From contig CACMFH010000005.1 of NCBI GenBank assembly GCA_902612915.1, positions 20,578-84,577 on the forward strand: a stretch of DNA of 64,000 bases, in the 5' to 3' direction. Each line of letters opens with the position of its first letter. Within the stretch, counting starts at the first letter, position 1. Source of the DNA: an uncultured SAR86 cluster bacterium. GTDB lineage: Bacteria; Pseudomonadota; Gammaproteobacteria; Magnimaribacterales; D2472. The translations under genes and the position numbers were made by a program. Below, piece after piece: positions 39,380-47,707 of the stretch. Below the pieces are notes generated by a model. It did no database searches, had not been told where the DNA came from, and saw only the letters and a program-made list of their open reading frames with translations.

Positions 39380-40066
39380 AAAATCTTCCATATCATCAAT
39401 AAAATCATCTTGAACATCAATACCATCTGCAATTTCATAATTCATTGATTGAATATAGGCGTCTTTTACAAATGAATATTTGTCACCAGACAGTAATGAT
39501 TCAACATCCAACAACCTCTCTCTTGTTTCAATTGCATCAATAGTTTTTAAGGCGATGTTTACATCGGTATCGGTCATATGAAATGTAACTGATGAAAAAG
39601 ATGATACGGGCCTACTTAATGTATCCCTTAAAGTTGATGGCCCTAAACCAGGTAACATTATGTAAGGACCCTGTCCTACACCCCATACAGCTAAAGTTTG
39701 TCCAAAATCTTCTTCATGTCTTTCAAGTCCAATTTTTGAGGCAACGTCAATAAACCCGCCCAATCCAATTGTTGAATTTATTAAAAATCTTGAAAAATCA
39801 TTTACAGATTTTTTTGGTTTGCCTTGAAGAAATTGATTAATTGAAGTTTCAACATCCTCAAGATTATTAAAAAAATTTGATACACCAATCTTAATTTTGG
39901 GCGGAAATTTTGAATATGTCCTAGCAATTGGCTTTAAAATATTTTCGTCTAACTTTTCATTAAATTCAAAGGTTTTTCTATTGAAGTTTTCATATGGGTC
40001 TCTTATCTCATCTGCTATTAAATAATTAAAAGAAAAGACAAGAGTAAATAAATATAAATATTTCAC
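39368..40066 (-). CDS. mlaA: MlaA/VacJ family phospholipid-transport protein (non-lipidated)
   Basis: Outer-membrane component that removes mislocalised phospholipids with porins. 232 residues. Characteristic segments: DPYENFNRKTFEFNE, LINSTIGLGGFIDVA and FGQTLAVWGVGQGPYIMLP. E. coli MlaA is a lipoprotein. Here the signal peptide (about 1-18, ending near YLIAD) has no cysteine, so signal peptidase I cleavage is predicted and the protein would be soluble or embedded rather than lipid-anchored. It overlaps dusA by 12 bases (convergent). Confidence 0.92.
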   Translation of the reverse strand: MKYLYLFTLVFSFNYLIADEIRDPYENFNRKTFEFNEKLDENILKPIARTYSKFPPKIKIGVSNFFNNLEDVETSINQFLQGKPKKSVNDFSRFLINSTIGLGGFIDVASKIGLERHEEDFGQTLAVWGVGQGPYIMLPGLGPSTLRDTLSRPVSSFSSVTFHMTDTDVNIALKTIDAIETRERLLDVESLLSGDKYSFVKDAYIQSMNYEIADGIDVQDDFIDDMEDFLID

Positions 40067-40072
40067 AATTAA

Positions 40073-40747
40073 CTAAGTATCTGACAAAATTCTTTTAGAT
40101 ATCTCCTCTGTTATTTCAGAATTATAATCTAAATTAAAATCATGTAGGTTTTTATCAAATTTATATGTACCAAGGTGATTAATGTTATCAGAAATTAATA
40201 TGCTGCTATTTTGATTTTCTATATTAAAAATATTGTTAGAAATATATCCAAAAATTTTTATATTTAGTTTTTTTAACATTGTTATAGTTTTTTGAAGATC
40301 TGAATTTGCTAATATATTAGGTGTTGTAATCAAAATAAATTCATCTATTGAAAGTTCATTAAAAATTGTTAGATATACATCGCCAGTGCCAGGAGGCATA
40401 TCAATCAATAGATAATCCAATTCACCCCATTTTGTATCATGAACTAGCTTCTTAATCGCGCCACTTAACATAGGACCTCTCCATACAGCTGCATCTTCAT
40501 AATTCATAATATTTCCCATAGATATAATCTTTATACCTTTCTTTGTAATCGGTATGATTTGTTTATCTACAATTTCATTTTTTGTATCCAGATTAAATAA
40601 TATATTTTGATTAGGTCCATAAACATCTGCATCCAATATCCCTATTTTTTTATGCTTAGATAGACTAAGAGCTAGAGATGCTGTAATTGAACTTTTGCCA
40701 ACTCCGCCTTTAGCAGAACCGAATGCAATTATTTTTTTTATAGACAT
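40073..40747 (-). CDS. Mrp/ApbC-like P-loop ATPase, short and cysteine-free
   Basis: 224 residues, starting at ATG 40747 (MSIKKIIAFG); a longer frame would overlap metG. Deviant Walker A GSAKGGVGKSS, DADVYGPNQN, WRGPMLSGAIKKL and DMPPGTGD are all Mrp hallmarks. The N-terminal MIP18-like domain of E. coli Mrp is absent. The CxxC that binds a [4Fe-4S] cluster is missing (the region reads FGYISNNIFNIENQ), and the whole protein has no cysteine. The divergent arrangement with metG is as in E. coli, so this is the orthologue by position. It may be a nucleotide-dependent protein no longer able to carry clusters. Confidence 0.88.
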   Translation of the reverse strand: MSIKKIIAFGSAKGGVGKSSITASLALSLSKHKKIGILDADVYGPNQNILFNLDTKNEIVDKQIIPITKKGIKIISMGNIMNYEDAAVWRGPMLSGAIKKLVHDTKWGELDYLLIDMPPGTGDVYLTIFNELSIDEFILITTPNILANSDLQKTITMLKKLNIKIFGYISNNIFNIENQNSSILISDNINHLGTYKFDKNLHDFNLDYNSEITEEISKRILSDT

Positions 40748-40783
40748 ATTAAGTAATATTTTCACATATAATACAGATAATAA

Positions 40784-42736
40784 ATGGACAATTCTAAAAA
40801 AACTAAAAGAAAAATACTTGTCACTCAAGCTTTGCCTTATGCAAATGCACCACTGCACTTAGGACATATTCTTGAAGCTGTTCAAACAGATATTTGGACT
40901 AGATTTCAAAACTTTAATGGTAACGAATGCCTATTCTTTTGTGCTGATGATACTCATGGAACACCAGTTATGTTGAAAGCTAATGAAATGGGTATAAAGC
41001 CAGAAGAATTAATTTCTGACGTTTATAAAGACCATAAATCCTCATATGAACTTTACGGAATAAATTTTGCAAATTTTTACTCAACACATAGTGATGAAAA
41101 TAGAAAATATTCAGAATATATATATGAATGCGCCAAAAATAATAATTTAATTTCTAAAGCAAATATTGAACAATATTATGACGAAAAAGAAGAAATGTTT
41201 CTTTCTGATAGATTTATTAAAGGAACATGTCCAAAATGTGGTGCTGAAGATCAGCATGGTGACAATTGTGGTGTATGTGGAGCATCTTACAACGTACTTG
41301 ATGTTAAAAAACCAATATCGATTATCTCAAATACAGTTCCAATTAAAAAAGAAAGTGAGCATATATTTTTTGATCTACCTCAAAAGAATAAAATGCTTAA
41401 AGATTTTTTAAAAAATGTAGATCTTCAAAAATCAATTAAAAACAAGTTAAACGAATGGCTAAATGATGACTTAAAAAAATGGGATATTTCTCGAGATGCG
41501 CCCTATTTTGGTTTTGAAATACCTGGAGAAAAGGATAAGTATTTTTATGTGTGGGTAGATGCACCTATAGGTTATTTAGCATCAATCTCTAACTGGGCAG
41601 AAAAGAGTAAATTGAATATGCAAGATTTATGGTCAGAAAATTCTGAATATGAGATTTATCATTTTATTGGAAAAGATATTGCTTATTTTCATGGATTATT
41701 TTGGCCTGCGTTATTGAGTGCAGCAAACCTCAAATTACCAAGTGGAATCAATGTTCATGGTTTTTTAACTATAAATGGTGAAAAAATGTCTAAGTCAAAA
41801 GGTACAGGTATATTAGCAAAAGAATTTGCTGAGATTACAAATCCTGAAACTTTAAGATATTACTTTGCAGCTAAACTTAATAACAAAGTTGAGGATATAG
41901 ATTTAAACTTTGATGATTATGTTCAAAGGATAAATTCTGATTTAGTAGGCAAATACTTAAACATTGCATCAAGATCTGCGTCATTCTTAAAAAAGAATAA
42001 TAATGTTTTATCAACAAATATTGATAACAATATTCTTGATAATTTAGCGTCTAAAAAAGACGAAGTTGTGTCCTTATATGAATCTAGAGAATACTCAAAA
42101 TTAGTTAGGATTATTATGAATTTGGCTGATGATGTTAATAAATATATAAATGAGCAAACTCCATGGAAAAAAGAAATGGATGAAGCAGTTGATATAAGTT
42201 CAACTACAATAAAAGCTTTTTATATTTTATCTTTATATCTTCATCCAATCATACCCAATATTACCAATGAGGCATTTAAATTCTTAAATATTAAAAAAGT
42301 TTCAATTAATAATGTTGATGAAGCAATAACAAAAATAAATGATTACAAACCATTGCTAAATAGACTTGAAAAAATAATAATTCCTAAGGAAGAAAATATG
42401 GATAATGTAAATTTAATTAATATTGATCAATTTTCAGCTGTTGATTTAAGAGTTGCTAAAATTATCAAGGCAGATGACGTTGAAGGAGCTGATAAGCTGC
42501 TTCAACTAACTTTAGATGTTGGAGATTTAGGAACAAGAAATGTATTTGCTGGAATTAAAAGTGCTTACAAACCTGAAGATCTTACTGATAAGTATATTGT
42601 TTTAGTCAATAATTTAGAGCCAAGAAAAATGAAATTTGGAATATCTGAGGGAATGGTGCTTGCCTCTAGTAATGATGAAGGTATTTATTTAGTTTCACCA
42701 GATGAAGGTGCAAAACCTGGGATGAAGGTAAGATAA
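40784..42736 (+). CDS. metG: methionyl-tRNA synthetase
   Basis: Charges tRNA-Met. 650 residues, against 677 in E. coli. HLGH at 25-28 (HIGH motif). A zinc knuckle with four cysteines is intact at about 149-165 (CPKC and CGVC). MSKSKGT near 334 is the KMSKS loop. The C-terminal EMAP-like tRNA-binding and dimerisation domain covers about 550-650. Confidence 0.97.
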   Translation: MDNSKKTKRKILVTQALPYANAPLHLGHILEAVQTDIWTRFQNFNGNECLFFCADDTHGTPVMLKANEMGIKPEELISDVYKDHKSSYELYGINFANFYSTHSDENRKYSEYIYECAKNNNLISKANIEQYYDEKEEMFLSDRFIKGTCPKCGAEDQHGDNCGVCGASYNVLDVKKPISIISNTVPIKKESEHIFFDLPQKNKMLKDFLKNVDLQKSIKNKLNEWLNDDLKKWDISRDAPYFGFEIPGEKDKYFYVWVDAPIGYLASISNWAEKSKLNMQDLWSENSEYEIYHFIGKDIAYFHGLFWPALLSAANLKLPSGINVHGFLTINGEKMSKSKGTGILAKEFAEITNPETLRYYFAAKLNNKVEDIDLNFDDYVQRINSDLVGKYLNIASRSASFLKKNNNVLSTNIDNNILDNLASKKDEVVSLYESREYSKLVRIIMNLADDVNKYINEQTPWKKEMDEAVDISSTTIKAFYILSLYLHPIIPNITNEAFKFLNIKKVSINNVDEAITKINDYKPLLNRLEKIIIPKEENMDNVNLINIDQFSAVDLRVAKIIKADDVEGADKLLQLTLDVGDLGTRNVFAGIKSAYKPEDLTDKYIVLVNNLEPRKMKFGISEGMVLASSNDEGIYLVSPDEGAKPGMKVR

Positions 42737-43773
42737 TGGTTAAAACTGACATAATTGTAATAGGCGCAGGTCCAGTTGGATTATTTACAGTCTTTGAAGC
42801 TGGATTACTTGGATTAAATTGTACGCTTATTGATAATCTTGATAAACCTGGGGGTCAATGTGCTGAGTTATATCCTGAAAAACCAATATACGATATTCCA
42901 GGTGTTCCATTTCAAACTGCTCAAGAACATGTTGACGCCCTATTAGAACAAATTAAGCCTTTTGACTATGAATTACATCTTTCAGAAAGGGTTGATTCAA
43001 TTAAAGAAATTAAATATGAAGATGATAATTTTTGGAAGGTTAAAACAACTGAAGAAAAAGAATTTTTTTCAAAAAATATTTTTATTGCAGCTGGAGCTGG
43101 ATCTTTTGAGCCTAGGAGACCTCCAAATATTGAAGACCCGGATAAGTTTCTTACAAATGGTGTTGAATATGCAGTTAGGTCTGTTGACAAATATAAAGGC
43201 AAAAATATTTTTATATTTGGCGGCGGTGATTCAGCACTTGATTGGACAGTTGAATTATCTAAGATTGCAAAATCTATAAGCTTAGTTCATAGAAGAGATG
43301 CATTTAGAGGTGCACAACATACTGAAGAGCTCATGAGAAATTTAGTGAAAGAAAATAAGGTTAATTTACTCACTCCATATCTTATTGATTCAATTATTGG
43401 AGATAAAAAAGTTGATTCTATAACTTTAAAAAACTTTGAAACTAATGAAATTGAGTCTTATGAAGCAGATGAATTATTATTTCTTTTTGGTCTCAATAAA
43501 AAACTTGGTCCAATACTTGATTGGAATATTGATTTAAACGGAAAAAAAATAAAAGTAAATACAGAAAACTATCAAACTTCAAAAGAAGGAATATTTGCTG
43601 TTGGAGATATCAATGACTATCCTGGAAAACTTGATTTAATTTTATCTGGATTTCATGAAACTACATTAGCAGTTCAAGAGGCCTACAAAAGGATCTATCC
43701 CGGAGAAAGAGTCCCTTTTGGTTACACAACTTCAAATTCAAAATTACAAGAAAAACTTGGTGTTAAAAAATAG
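42736..43773 (+). CDS. ferredoxin/flavodoxin--NADP+ reductase (thioredoxin-reductase-like)
   Basis: 345-residue flavoprotein. FAD motif VIGAGPVGLFT at the N-terminus, NADP motif FGGGDSALDWTVEL in the middle, and FAVGDINDYPGKLDLILSGFHE near the end. The CxxC redox pair of thioredoxin reductase is absent, which fits the YumC-type ferredoxin-NADP reductases. The start overlaps the metG stop by one base. The electron partner is not in the window. Confidence 0.85.
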   Translation: MVKTDIIVIGAGPVGLFTVFEAGLLGLNCTLIDNLDKPGGQCAELYPEKPIYDIPGVPFQTAQEHVDALLEQIKPFDYELHLSERVDSIKEIKYEDDNFWKVKTTEEKEFFSKNIFIAAGAGSFEPRRPPNIEDPDKFLTNGVEYAVRSVDKYKGKNIFIFGGGDSALDWTVELSKIAKSISLVHRRDAFRGAQHTEELMRNLVKENKVNLLTPYLIDSIIGDKKVDSITLKNFETNEIESYEADELLFLFGLNKKLGPILDWNIDLNGKKIKVNTENYQTSKEGIFAVGDINDYPGKLDLILSGFHETTLAVQEAYKRIYPGERVPFGYTTSNSKLQEKLGVKK

Positions 43774-44344
43774 ATTTAGAAAATATCTTCCTGTAGTTGT
43801 AGATATTGAAACTGGGGGCTTTGATCCAGAAGTGAATGCAATTTTAGAGATTGCCATTACCCTCATTGAAGAAAAAGAGAATAAATTCGTACCTGGCGAA
43901 ACATTTAGACATCATATTAAGCCTTTTGAAGGGTCTATTGTTGAAAAGGAATCACTTGAATTTACAAAAATTAAGTTAGATCATCCATTAAGGAAAGCTG
44001 TTCTTGAAAAAGATGCTCTTCAAGATTTATTTAAAACTATTAACAAAGCGAGAAATAAATATGAATGCTCAAGAGCTATTTTAGTTGGTCATAATGCACA
44101 TTTTGACAAATCTTTTCTAGATGCATCTGTAATAAGGAATAACATAAAAAAAACTCCATTTCATAAGTTTTCTGTAATAGACACTGTTTCTTTAGGTGTC
44201 CTTGCAACAGGCCAAACTGTTCTTGCTAGAATATGCGAAAAGTTGTCAATTGAATACGATAATGATGAAGCTCATTCTGCTGCATATGATACTAAAGTGA
44301 CAGCTGAAGTTTTCTGTAAAATTATTAATAATTTTGACTTTTAA
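43760..44344 (+). CDS. rnt: ribonuclease T
   Basis: 3' exonuclease that trims tRNA and other stable RNA ends. DEDDh residues are visible: VVDIETGGF (D, E), VGHNAHFDKSF (D) and HSAAYDTKVT (H, D). The homologous part begins RFRKYLPVV. No ATG precedes it. Candidates are GTG 43760 (chosen, short overlap with the upstream gene), TTG 43757 and TTG 43718. The last would overlap by 56 bases but has GGAG 12 bases upstream. About 194 residues with the chosen start, against 215 in E. coli. Confidence 0.9.
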   Translation: MLKNRFRKYLPVVVDIETGGFDPEVNAILEIAITLIEEKENKFVPGETFRHHIKPFEGSIVEKESLEFTKIKLDHPLRKAVLEKDALQDLFKTINKARNKYECSRAILVGHNAHFDKSFLDASVIRNNIKKTPFHKFSVIDTVSLGVLATGQTVLARICEKLSIEYDNDEAHSAAYDTKVTAEVFCKIINNFDF

Positions 44345-44655
44345 GACTCTACTGAATCTATGAGTTTCTTTAACTCACCATTTTCATGCATTTGAGCAAT
44401 AATATCAGCACCTCCTACAAGATTTCCCTTAATAAATACCTGTGGAAAGGTTGGCCAATCTGAAACTTTGGGCAATGCTACTCTGACATCATCATTTTCT
44501 AATACATCTACATAACTAAATTGTGATTCGCATTCAATCAATGTTTGTACAGTTCTTGCTGAAAAACCACATCTTGGTTCATATGGAGTACCTTTCATAT
44601 AAATCAATATGTCATTCTCTTTAATTTGTTCTTTAAGTTTTTTTTCTATATTCAT
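44341..44655 (-). CDS. grxD: monothiol glutaredoxin Grx4
   Basis: Binds and transfers [2Fe-2S] clusters. 104 residues. The monothiol CGFS active site lies in EPRCGFSARTV, followed by TFPQVFIKGNLVGGADI for glutathione binding. It overlaps the convergent rnt end by 4 bases and precedes pdxJ by one base in the genome, on the same strand. Confidence 0.95.
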   Translation of the reverse strand: MNIEKKLKEQIKENDILIYMKGTPYEPRCGFSARTVQTLIECESQFSYVDVLENDDVRVALPKVSDWPTFPQVFIKGNLVGGADIIAQMHENGELKKLIDSVES

Positions 44656-44656
44656 T

Positions 44657-45400
44657 TTATTTCCTAATAATTTCTAAATATTTAGATATTGTTTCCTCAA
44701 AACCGTAATGAAGAGAATCTACTATAATTGCATGTCCAATAGATACCTCATTAATATTACCCATTTCAACTAAATAATGTAAGTTATTTAGATTTAAATC
44801 ATGACCTGCATTGATTTTTAAATTTAAACTTATAGCATGATCAATAATTTTTTTTATTTCGTCTATTATAGATAAATTTTCATCATTTATTGCTTTAGCA
44901 AAAGCACCGGTATGAATTTCTATCAAATTAGCACCCATTTCAGCCGCATAGTCTACACCTTGAATATTATCAATAAATAAACTAATTTGGGCATCATTTG
45001 AGTTTTCTTTTAGTAAAAGTATCAAGTTTTCTAATTCTGAATCATGTGAACCAGAAGACCATCCATGATCAGAAGTAATTTGATCAATAGAATCAGGAAC
45101 TAAGGTTATTTGTTCAGGCTTTATGATTTCAGTCAATTCACAAAAACCAATGAATTCTTTATTAGGTTTCGAGAATGGATTTCCTTCAATATTGAATTCA
45201 ACTCCCCTAGCCTTTGTTAATTTAGAAATATTAATGACGTCATCACTAGTTGCGTGTCTATGATCGGGTCTTGGATGAAGTGTTAACCCATCAACTCCAA
45301 GATCAATAGCCTTATTGGCAAAGTATTCTATTTGAGGATAATTCTCGCCTCGTGCGTTTCTAAGAAGAGCAATTTTATTAAGGTTTACGCTTAATTTCAT
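44657..45400 (-). CDS. pdxJ: pyridoxine 5'-phosphate synthase PdxJ (Bacteroidetes-like subtype)
   Basis: Last step of deoxyxylulose-dependent vitamin B6 synthesis. 247 residues, TIM barrel. LSVNLNKIALLRNARG at the N-terminus, and IEIHTGAFAKA and INAGHDLNL in the C-terminal half. The phosphate/substrate loop reads HPRPDHRHA, where gammaproteobacterial PdxJ typically has HLREDRRHI. EFNIEGNP also matches the Bacteroidetes-type sequence as I remember it. Function is unlikely to differ, but the ancestry may. Confidence 0.93.
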   Translation of the reverse strand: MKLSVNLNKIALLRNARGENYPQIEYFANKAIDLGVDGLTLHPRPDHRHATSDDVINISKLTKARGVEFNIEGNPFSKPNKEFIGFCELTEIIKPEQITLVPDSIDQITSDHGWSSGSHDSELENLILLLKENSNDAQISLFIDNIQGVDYAAEMGANLIEIHTGAFAKAINDENLSIIDEIKKIIDHAISLNLKINAGHDLNLNNLHYLVEMGNINEVSIGHAIIVDSLHYGFEETISKYLEIIRK

Positions 45401-45423
45401 TTGTTAATTATATATTTCAAATA

Positions 45424-46182
45424 TTACCTGTATAGATCTTCTTTTTCAGTGACAGTCAAATCAAATGCATCGTTTGTTTCAGAACTATCATGTTTGAAAC
45501 CTTTGATTAAAACAACTGGCTTTTTTTCATTACTTTGACCCATTAATAAACCTGCTGCAGATGCCAGTTCATCAGCAACAGCTACTTCAGTCCCCCTAAG
45601 TTTTTTTCCATAAATATCTTTGTTGCCTTTGAGATCGACAAGACTTTGGATGTTATGACTTGCTAATGCAAAATTGATTACACCTGATCTATAAGGTCTA
45701 GTCATTGAGTCAGTAATTATTATTGATATTTTTTTATTTAATTTTTTTGATAAATTGTTTTGAATATCTTTTGCACTTTTTTTGGGATTTTTAGGTAATA
45801 AGAGAGCAAGATTTTCATCAGGTACATTTGAAAGGTCTATGCCTGCATTAATATTTATAAATCCTAATTTATGCTCAACAATTATCACATTTTTTTTTGT
45901 AGAAAGTATTCTATTTGATTCATTTATTATGGCTTGAACTAATCCTTCATCTTTATTCAGTTTTTTTGATAAATTTTTAGCCTCCTCAGATATTTCTATT
46001 GTTTTCAAATTTTCATATCTATTTTCAGCTTTTGATACAATTTTTTGAGCTATAACAACAATGTCATTGTCATTAATTATCAATTTATTGTTTTTAATGG
46101 AATCAAATATAATTGATGGCAAGTCATCACCTGGTTCAACTAAAGGAAAATTATTTAAAGCCAATAATTCAAGAGAATTCAT
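45424..46182 (-). CDS. cofE: coenzyme F420-0:L-glutamate ligase CofE
   Basis: Adds gamma-linked glutamates to F420-0 with GTP. 252 residues. Family segments: DIVVIAQKIVSKAEN, TDSMTRPYRSGVINFA, YGKKLRGTEVAVADELASAA and LLMGQ. F420 is unusual in gammaproteobacteria. None of the other F420 genes (cofC, cofD, cofG/H) or obvious F420 enzymes are in this window. Co-directional with pdxJ (23-base gap) and possibly co-transcribed with pdxJ and grxD. Confidence 0.85.
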   Translation of the reverse strand: MNSLELLALNNFPLVEPGDDLPSIIFDSIKNNKLIINDNDIVVIAQKIVSKAENRYENLKTIEISEEAKNLSKKLNKDEGLVQAIINESNRILSTKKNVIIVEHKLGFININAGIDLSNVPDENLALLLPKNPKKSAKDIQNNLSKKLNKKISIIITDSMTRPYRSGVINFALASHNIQSLVDLKGNKDIYGKKLRGTEVAVADELASAAGLLMGQSNEKKPVVLIKGFKHDSSETNDAFDLTVTEKEDLYR

Positions 46183-46256
46183 AATATTGAGAATATATTT
46201 TGGTTAAAGATAACATATATAAACAAAAATTCATTCATCATGTATACTTTCCTGCA

Positions 46257-46427
46257 ATGACAACCATAGATAAAACATTACTAGATATATTAGTTTGTCC
46301 AGTTTCAAAAGAAGCACTGTCATATGATGAAAGTACAAATGAATTAATTTGTAAAGAATCTGGTTTGGCTTATCCAATAAGAGACGGTATTCCTGTAATG
46401 CTTCCTGAAGAAGCACGCAAAGTTTAG
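46257..46427 (+). CDS. ycaR: Trm112-like/YcaR (UPF0434) small protein
   Basis: 56 residues from ATG 46257; a longer frame from TTG 46200 adds an unlikely extension. [14 protein letters not shown] and [17 protein letters not shown] are diagnostic. The family CPxC site is CPVS here, a variation also seen in other bacteria. In E. coli it lies between lpxK and kdsB; here it stands alone between cofE and a tRNA. Molecular role unclear. Confidence 0.88.
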   Translation: MTTIDKTLLDILVCPVSKEALSYDESTNELICKESGLAYPIRDGIPVMLPEEARKV

Positions 46428-46432
46428 TAATC

Positions 46433-46510
46433 GCGCCCGTAGCTCAGTTGGATTAGAGTGCTTGGCTACGAACCAAGAGGTCGGGAGTTCGAATCTCTCC
46501 GGGCGCGCCA
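46433..46510 (+). tRNA. tRNA-Arg (anticodon ACG)
   Basis: 78 bases with the CCA encoded. Acceptor stem GCGCCCG/CGGGCGC is perfect. D-stem begins GCTC, anticodon stem is CTTGG/CCAAG with loop CTACGAA, and the T-loop is TTCGAAT. Anticodon ACG would be edited to ICG and reads CGU, CGC and CGA. Six bases after ycaR. Confidence 0.97.
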
Positions 46511-46552
46511 ATCTTCTATAAATATTGGTATGTAAATTGCATTACTATTTAC

Positions 46553-46669
46553 ATGAATGATTACATAGAAAGGTTAATTGACTTTTGTAAAAACGAACCG
46601 CTATGGGCACTTGCTTTTTTCTTTTGCGGTTTCATTATTGGTGATACATATTTTTATCTTTTAAATTAA
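46553..46669 (+). CDS. putative 38-residue membrane miniprotein
   Basis: ATG 46553 to TAA 46667-46669. Protein begins MNDYIERLIDFCKNEPLW, followed by one strongly hydrophobic helix (about 18-30) and ends YFYLLN. It is the only frame of substance in the 249 bases between the tRNA and the next gene. No strong ribosome binding site is visible. No family recognised. Real but unverified at best. The rest of this gap (46670-46759) is AT-rich with a 10-base inverted repeat ACTAATTTTA/TAAAATTAGT at its two ends. Confidence 0.45.
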   Translation: MNDYIERLIDFCKNEPLWALAFFFCGFIIGDTYFYLLN

Positions 46670-46759
46670 ACTAATTTTAGAGTTTTACATTATTACATTT
46701 ATCAAAATACGTAAATATTGGAATAAAATTATTTATCTTAGTTATATTTATAAAATTAG

Positions 46760-47707
46760 TTAGAGAAAAATACCAATCACACGATCTATAAACCAATAGA
46801 AACCCATTCCGCCAATACAAATACTTACACTAATTTTTGAGATTTTAGTGACATTAAACTTTTTTGATAAAAATAAAATTATTAATGGTATGGGTATCAA
46901 AGCTATTTGCGCAATTTCAATACCAACATTAAAAAAGAATAATGATAAAAGCATTTTGTTATTTGCTATACCAATATCTAGTAAAGCTCCAGCAAATCCA
47001 AGCCCATGAAGTAAACCAAAACCAAATGCCATTATCCATGGTGTTTTAATTGAATCTTTATTTAAATTTATCTCGGTTGCTAAATATATAATCGTTAATG
47101 CAATTAAGGCTTCGATAGTTCCTTGAGGTAAAGATATTAGCTCAAAAACTGTTAAGCCAAGTGTAATACTATGGGCAATTGTAAAAGCCGTAATAGTCTT
47201 AATTGTATTTATAAAACCAGATATACAAAAAAGTAATCCAAATATAAATAAAATATGATCTAAACCATCAAATAGATGAGAAAAACCTAGCTCTAAATAT
47301 GAGAATGGAAAATAATTATTCTCTAAAGGTATTTTAAGAACATTATTTTGAACATTTACAACTCCCTCAAATGTATCATCATTAAAGTTTATTGTTATTA
47401 GAGCATCAGTTAAAACACTAAGATTAATAATTTCGATAGACGATCCCTTTAGAGTCGACAAACAGTCTAAAGATATAATCTCATTTATATATTTTCCTTG
47501 ATAAAAAAGATCATTTGATTCCGTTGAACATTTATCAGGGAAAATTACTTCAGCCCTTCTGCCAATATTCTTATATGGGTACATCCATACAGCTTCATAT
47601 GAAAGATCATCATTTAATTGTTTTATGACAAGATGAGCTGGATTAAATTCATGAGAATTTATGTCTAAGGATCCTAAAAAAAATAATGTAAAAAGAAGTT
47701 TTTTCAT
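46760..47707 (-). CDS. HupE/UreJ-2 family membrane protein with N-terminal periplasmic domain
   Basis: 315 residues. Signal peptide about 1-18, soluble domain about 20-135, then six helices of the HupE/UreJ_2 type. The hallmark SHLFDGLDHILFI has the His/Asp pattern seen in nickel/cobalt-permease-like HupE. HSITLG and FGLLHGLGFAG supply further membrane histidines. No hydrogenase or urease is nearby, so a role in metal supply for another enzyme is inferred. The start overlaps the next gene's stop by one base, and it belongs to a three-gene unit with the parvulin and DUF3604. Confidence 0.83.
   Translation of the reverse strand: MKKLLFTLFFLGSLDINSHEFNPAHLVIKQLNDDLSYEAVWMYPYKNIGRRAEVIFPDKCSTESNDLFYQGKYINEIISLDCLSTLKGSSIEIINLSVLTDALITINFNDDTFEGVVNVQNNVLKIPLENNYFPFSYLELGFSHLFDGLDHILFIFGLLFCISGFINTIKTITAFTIAHSITLGLTVFELISLPQGTIEALIALTIIYLATEINLNKDSIKTPWIMAFGFGLLHGLGFAGALLDIGIANNKMLLSLFFFNVGIEIAQIALIPIPLIILFLSKKFNVTKISKISVSICIGGMGFYWFIDRVIGIFL

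Noticed and set aside
40748..40858. N-terminal extension of the Mrp frame upstream of ATG 40747
   Set aside because: It would overlap the metG start region, uses a non-ATG start, and the Mrp homology begins at the internal ATG.
42736..43773. Thioredoxin reductase (TrxB)
   Set aside because: The fold is similar, but the CxxC redox motif is missing; ferredoxin/flavodoxin-NADP reductase fits better.
46670..46760. Inverted repeat ACTAATTTTA/TAAAATTAGT, 71 bases apart, as a mobile-element end
   Set aside because: Short, very AT-rich, with no transposase or target duplication; likely chance.
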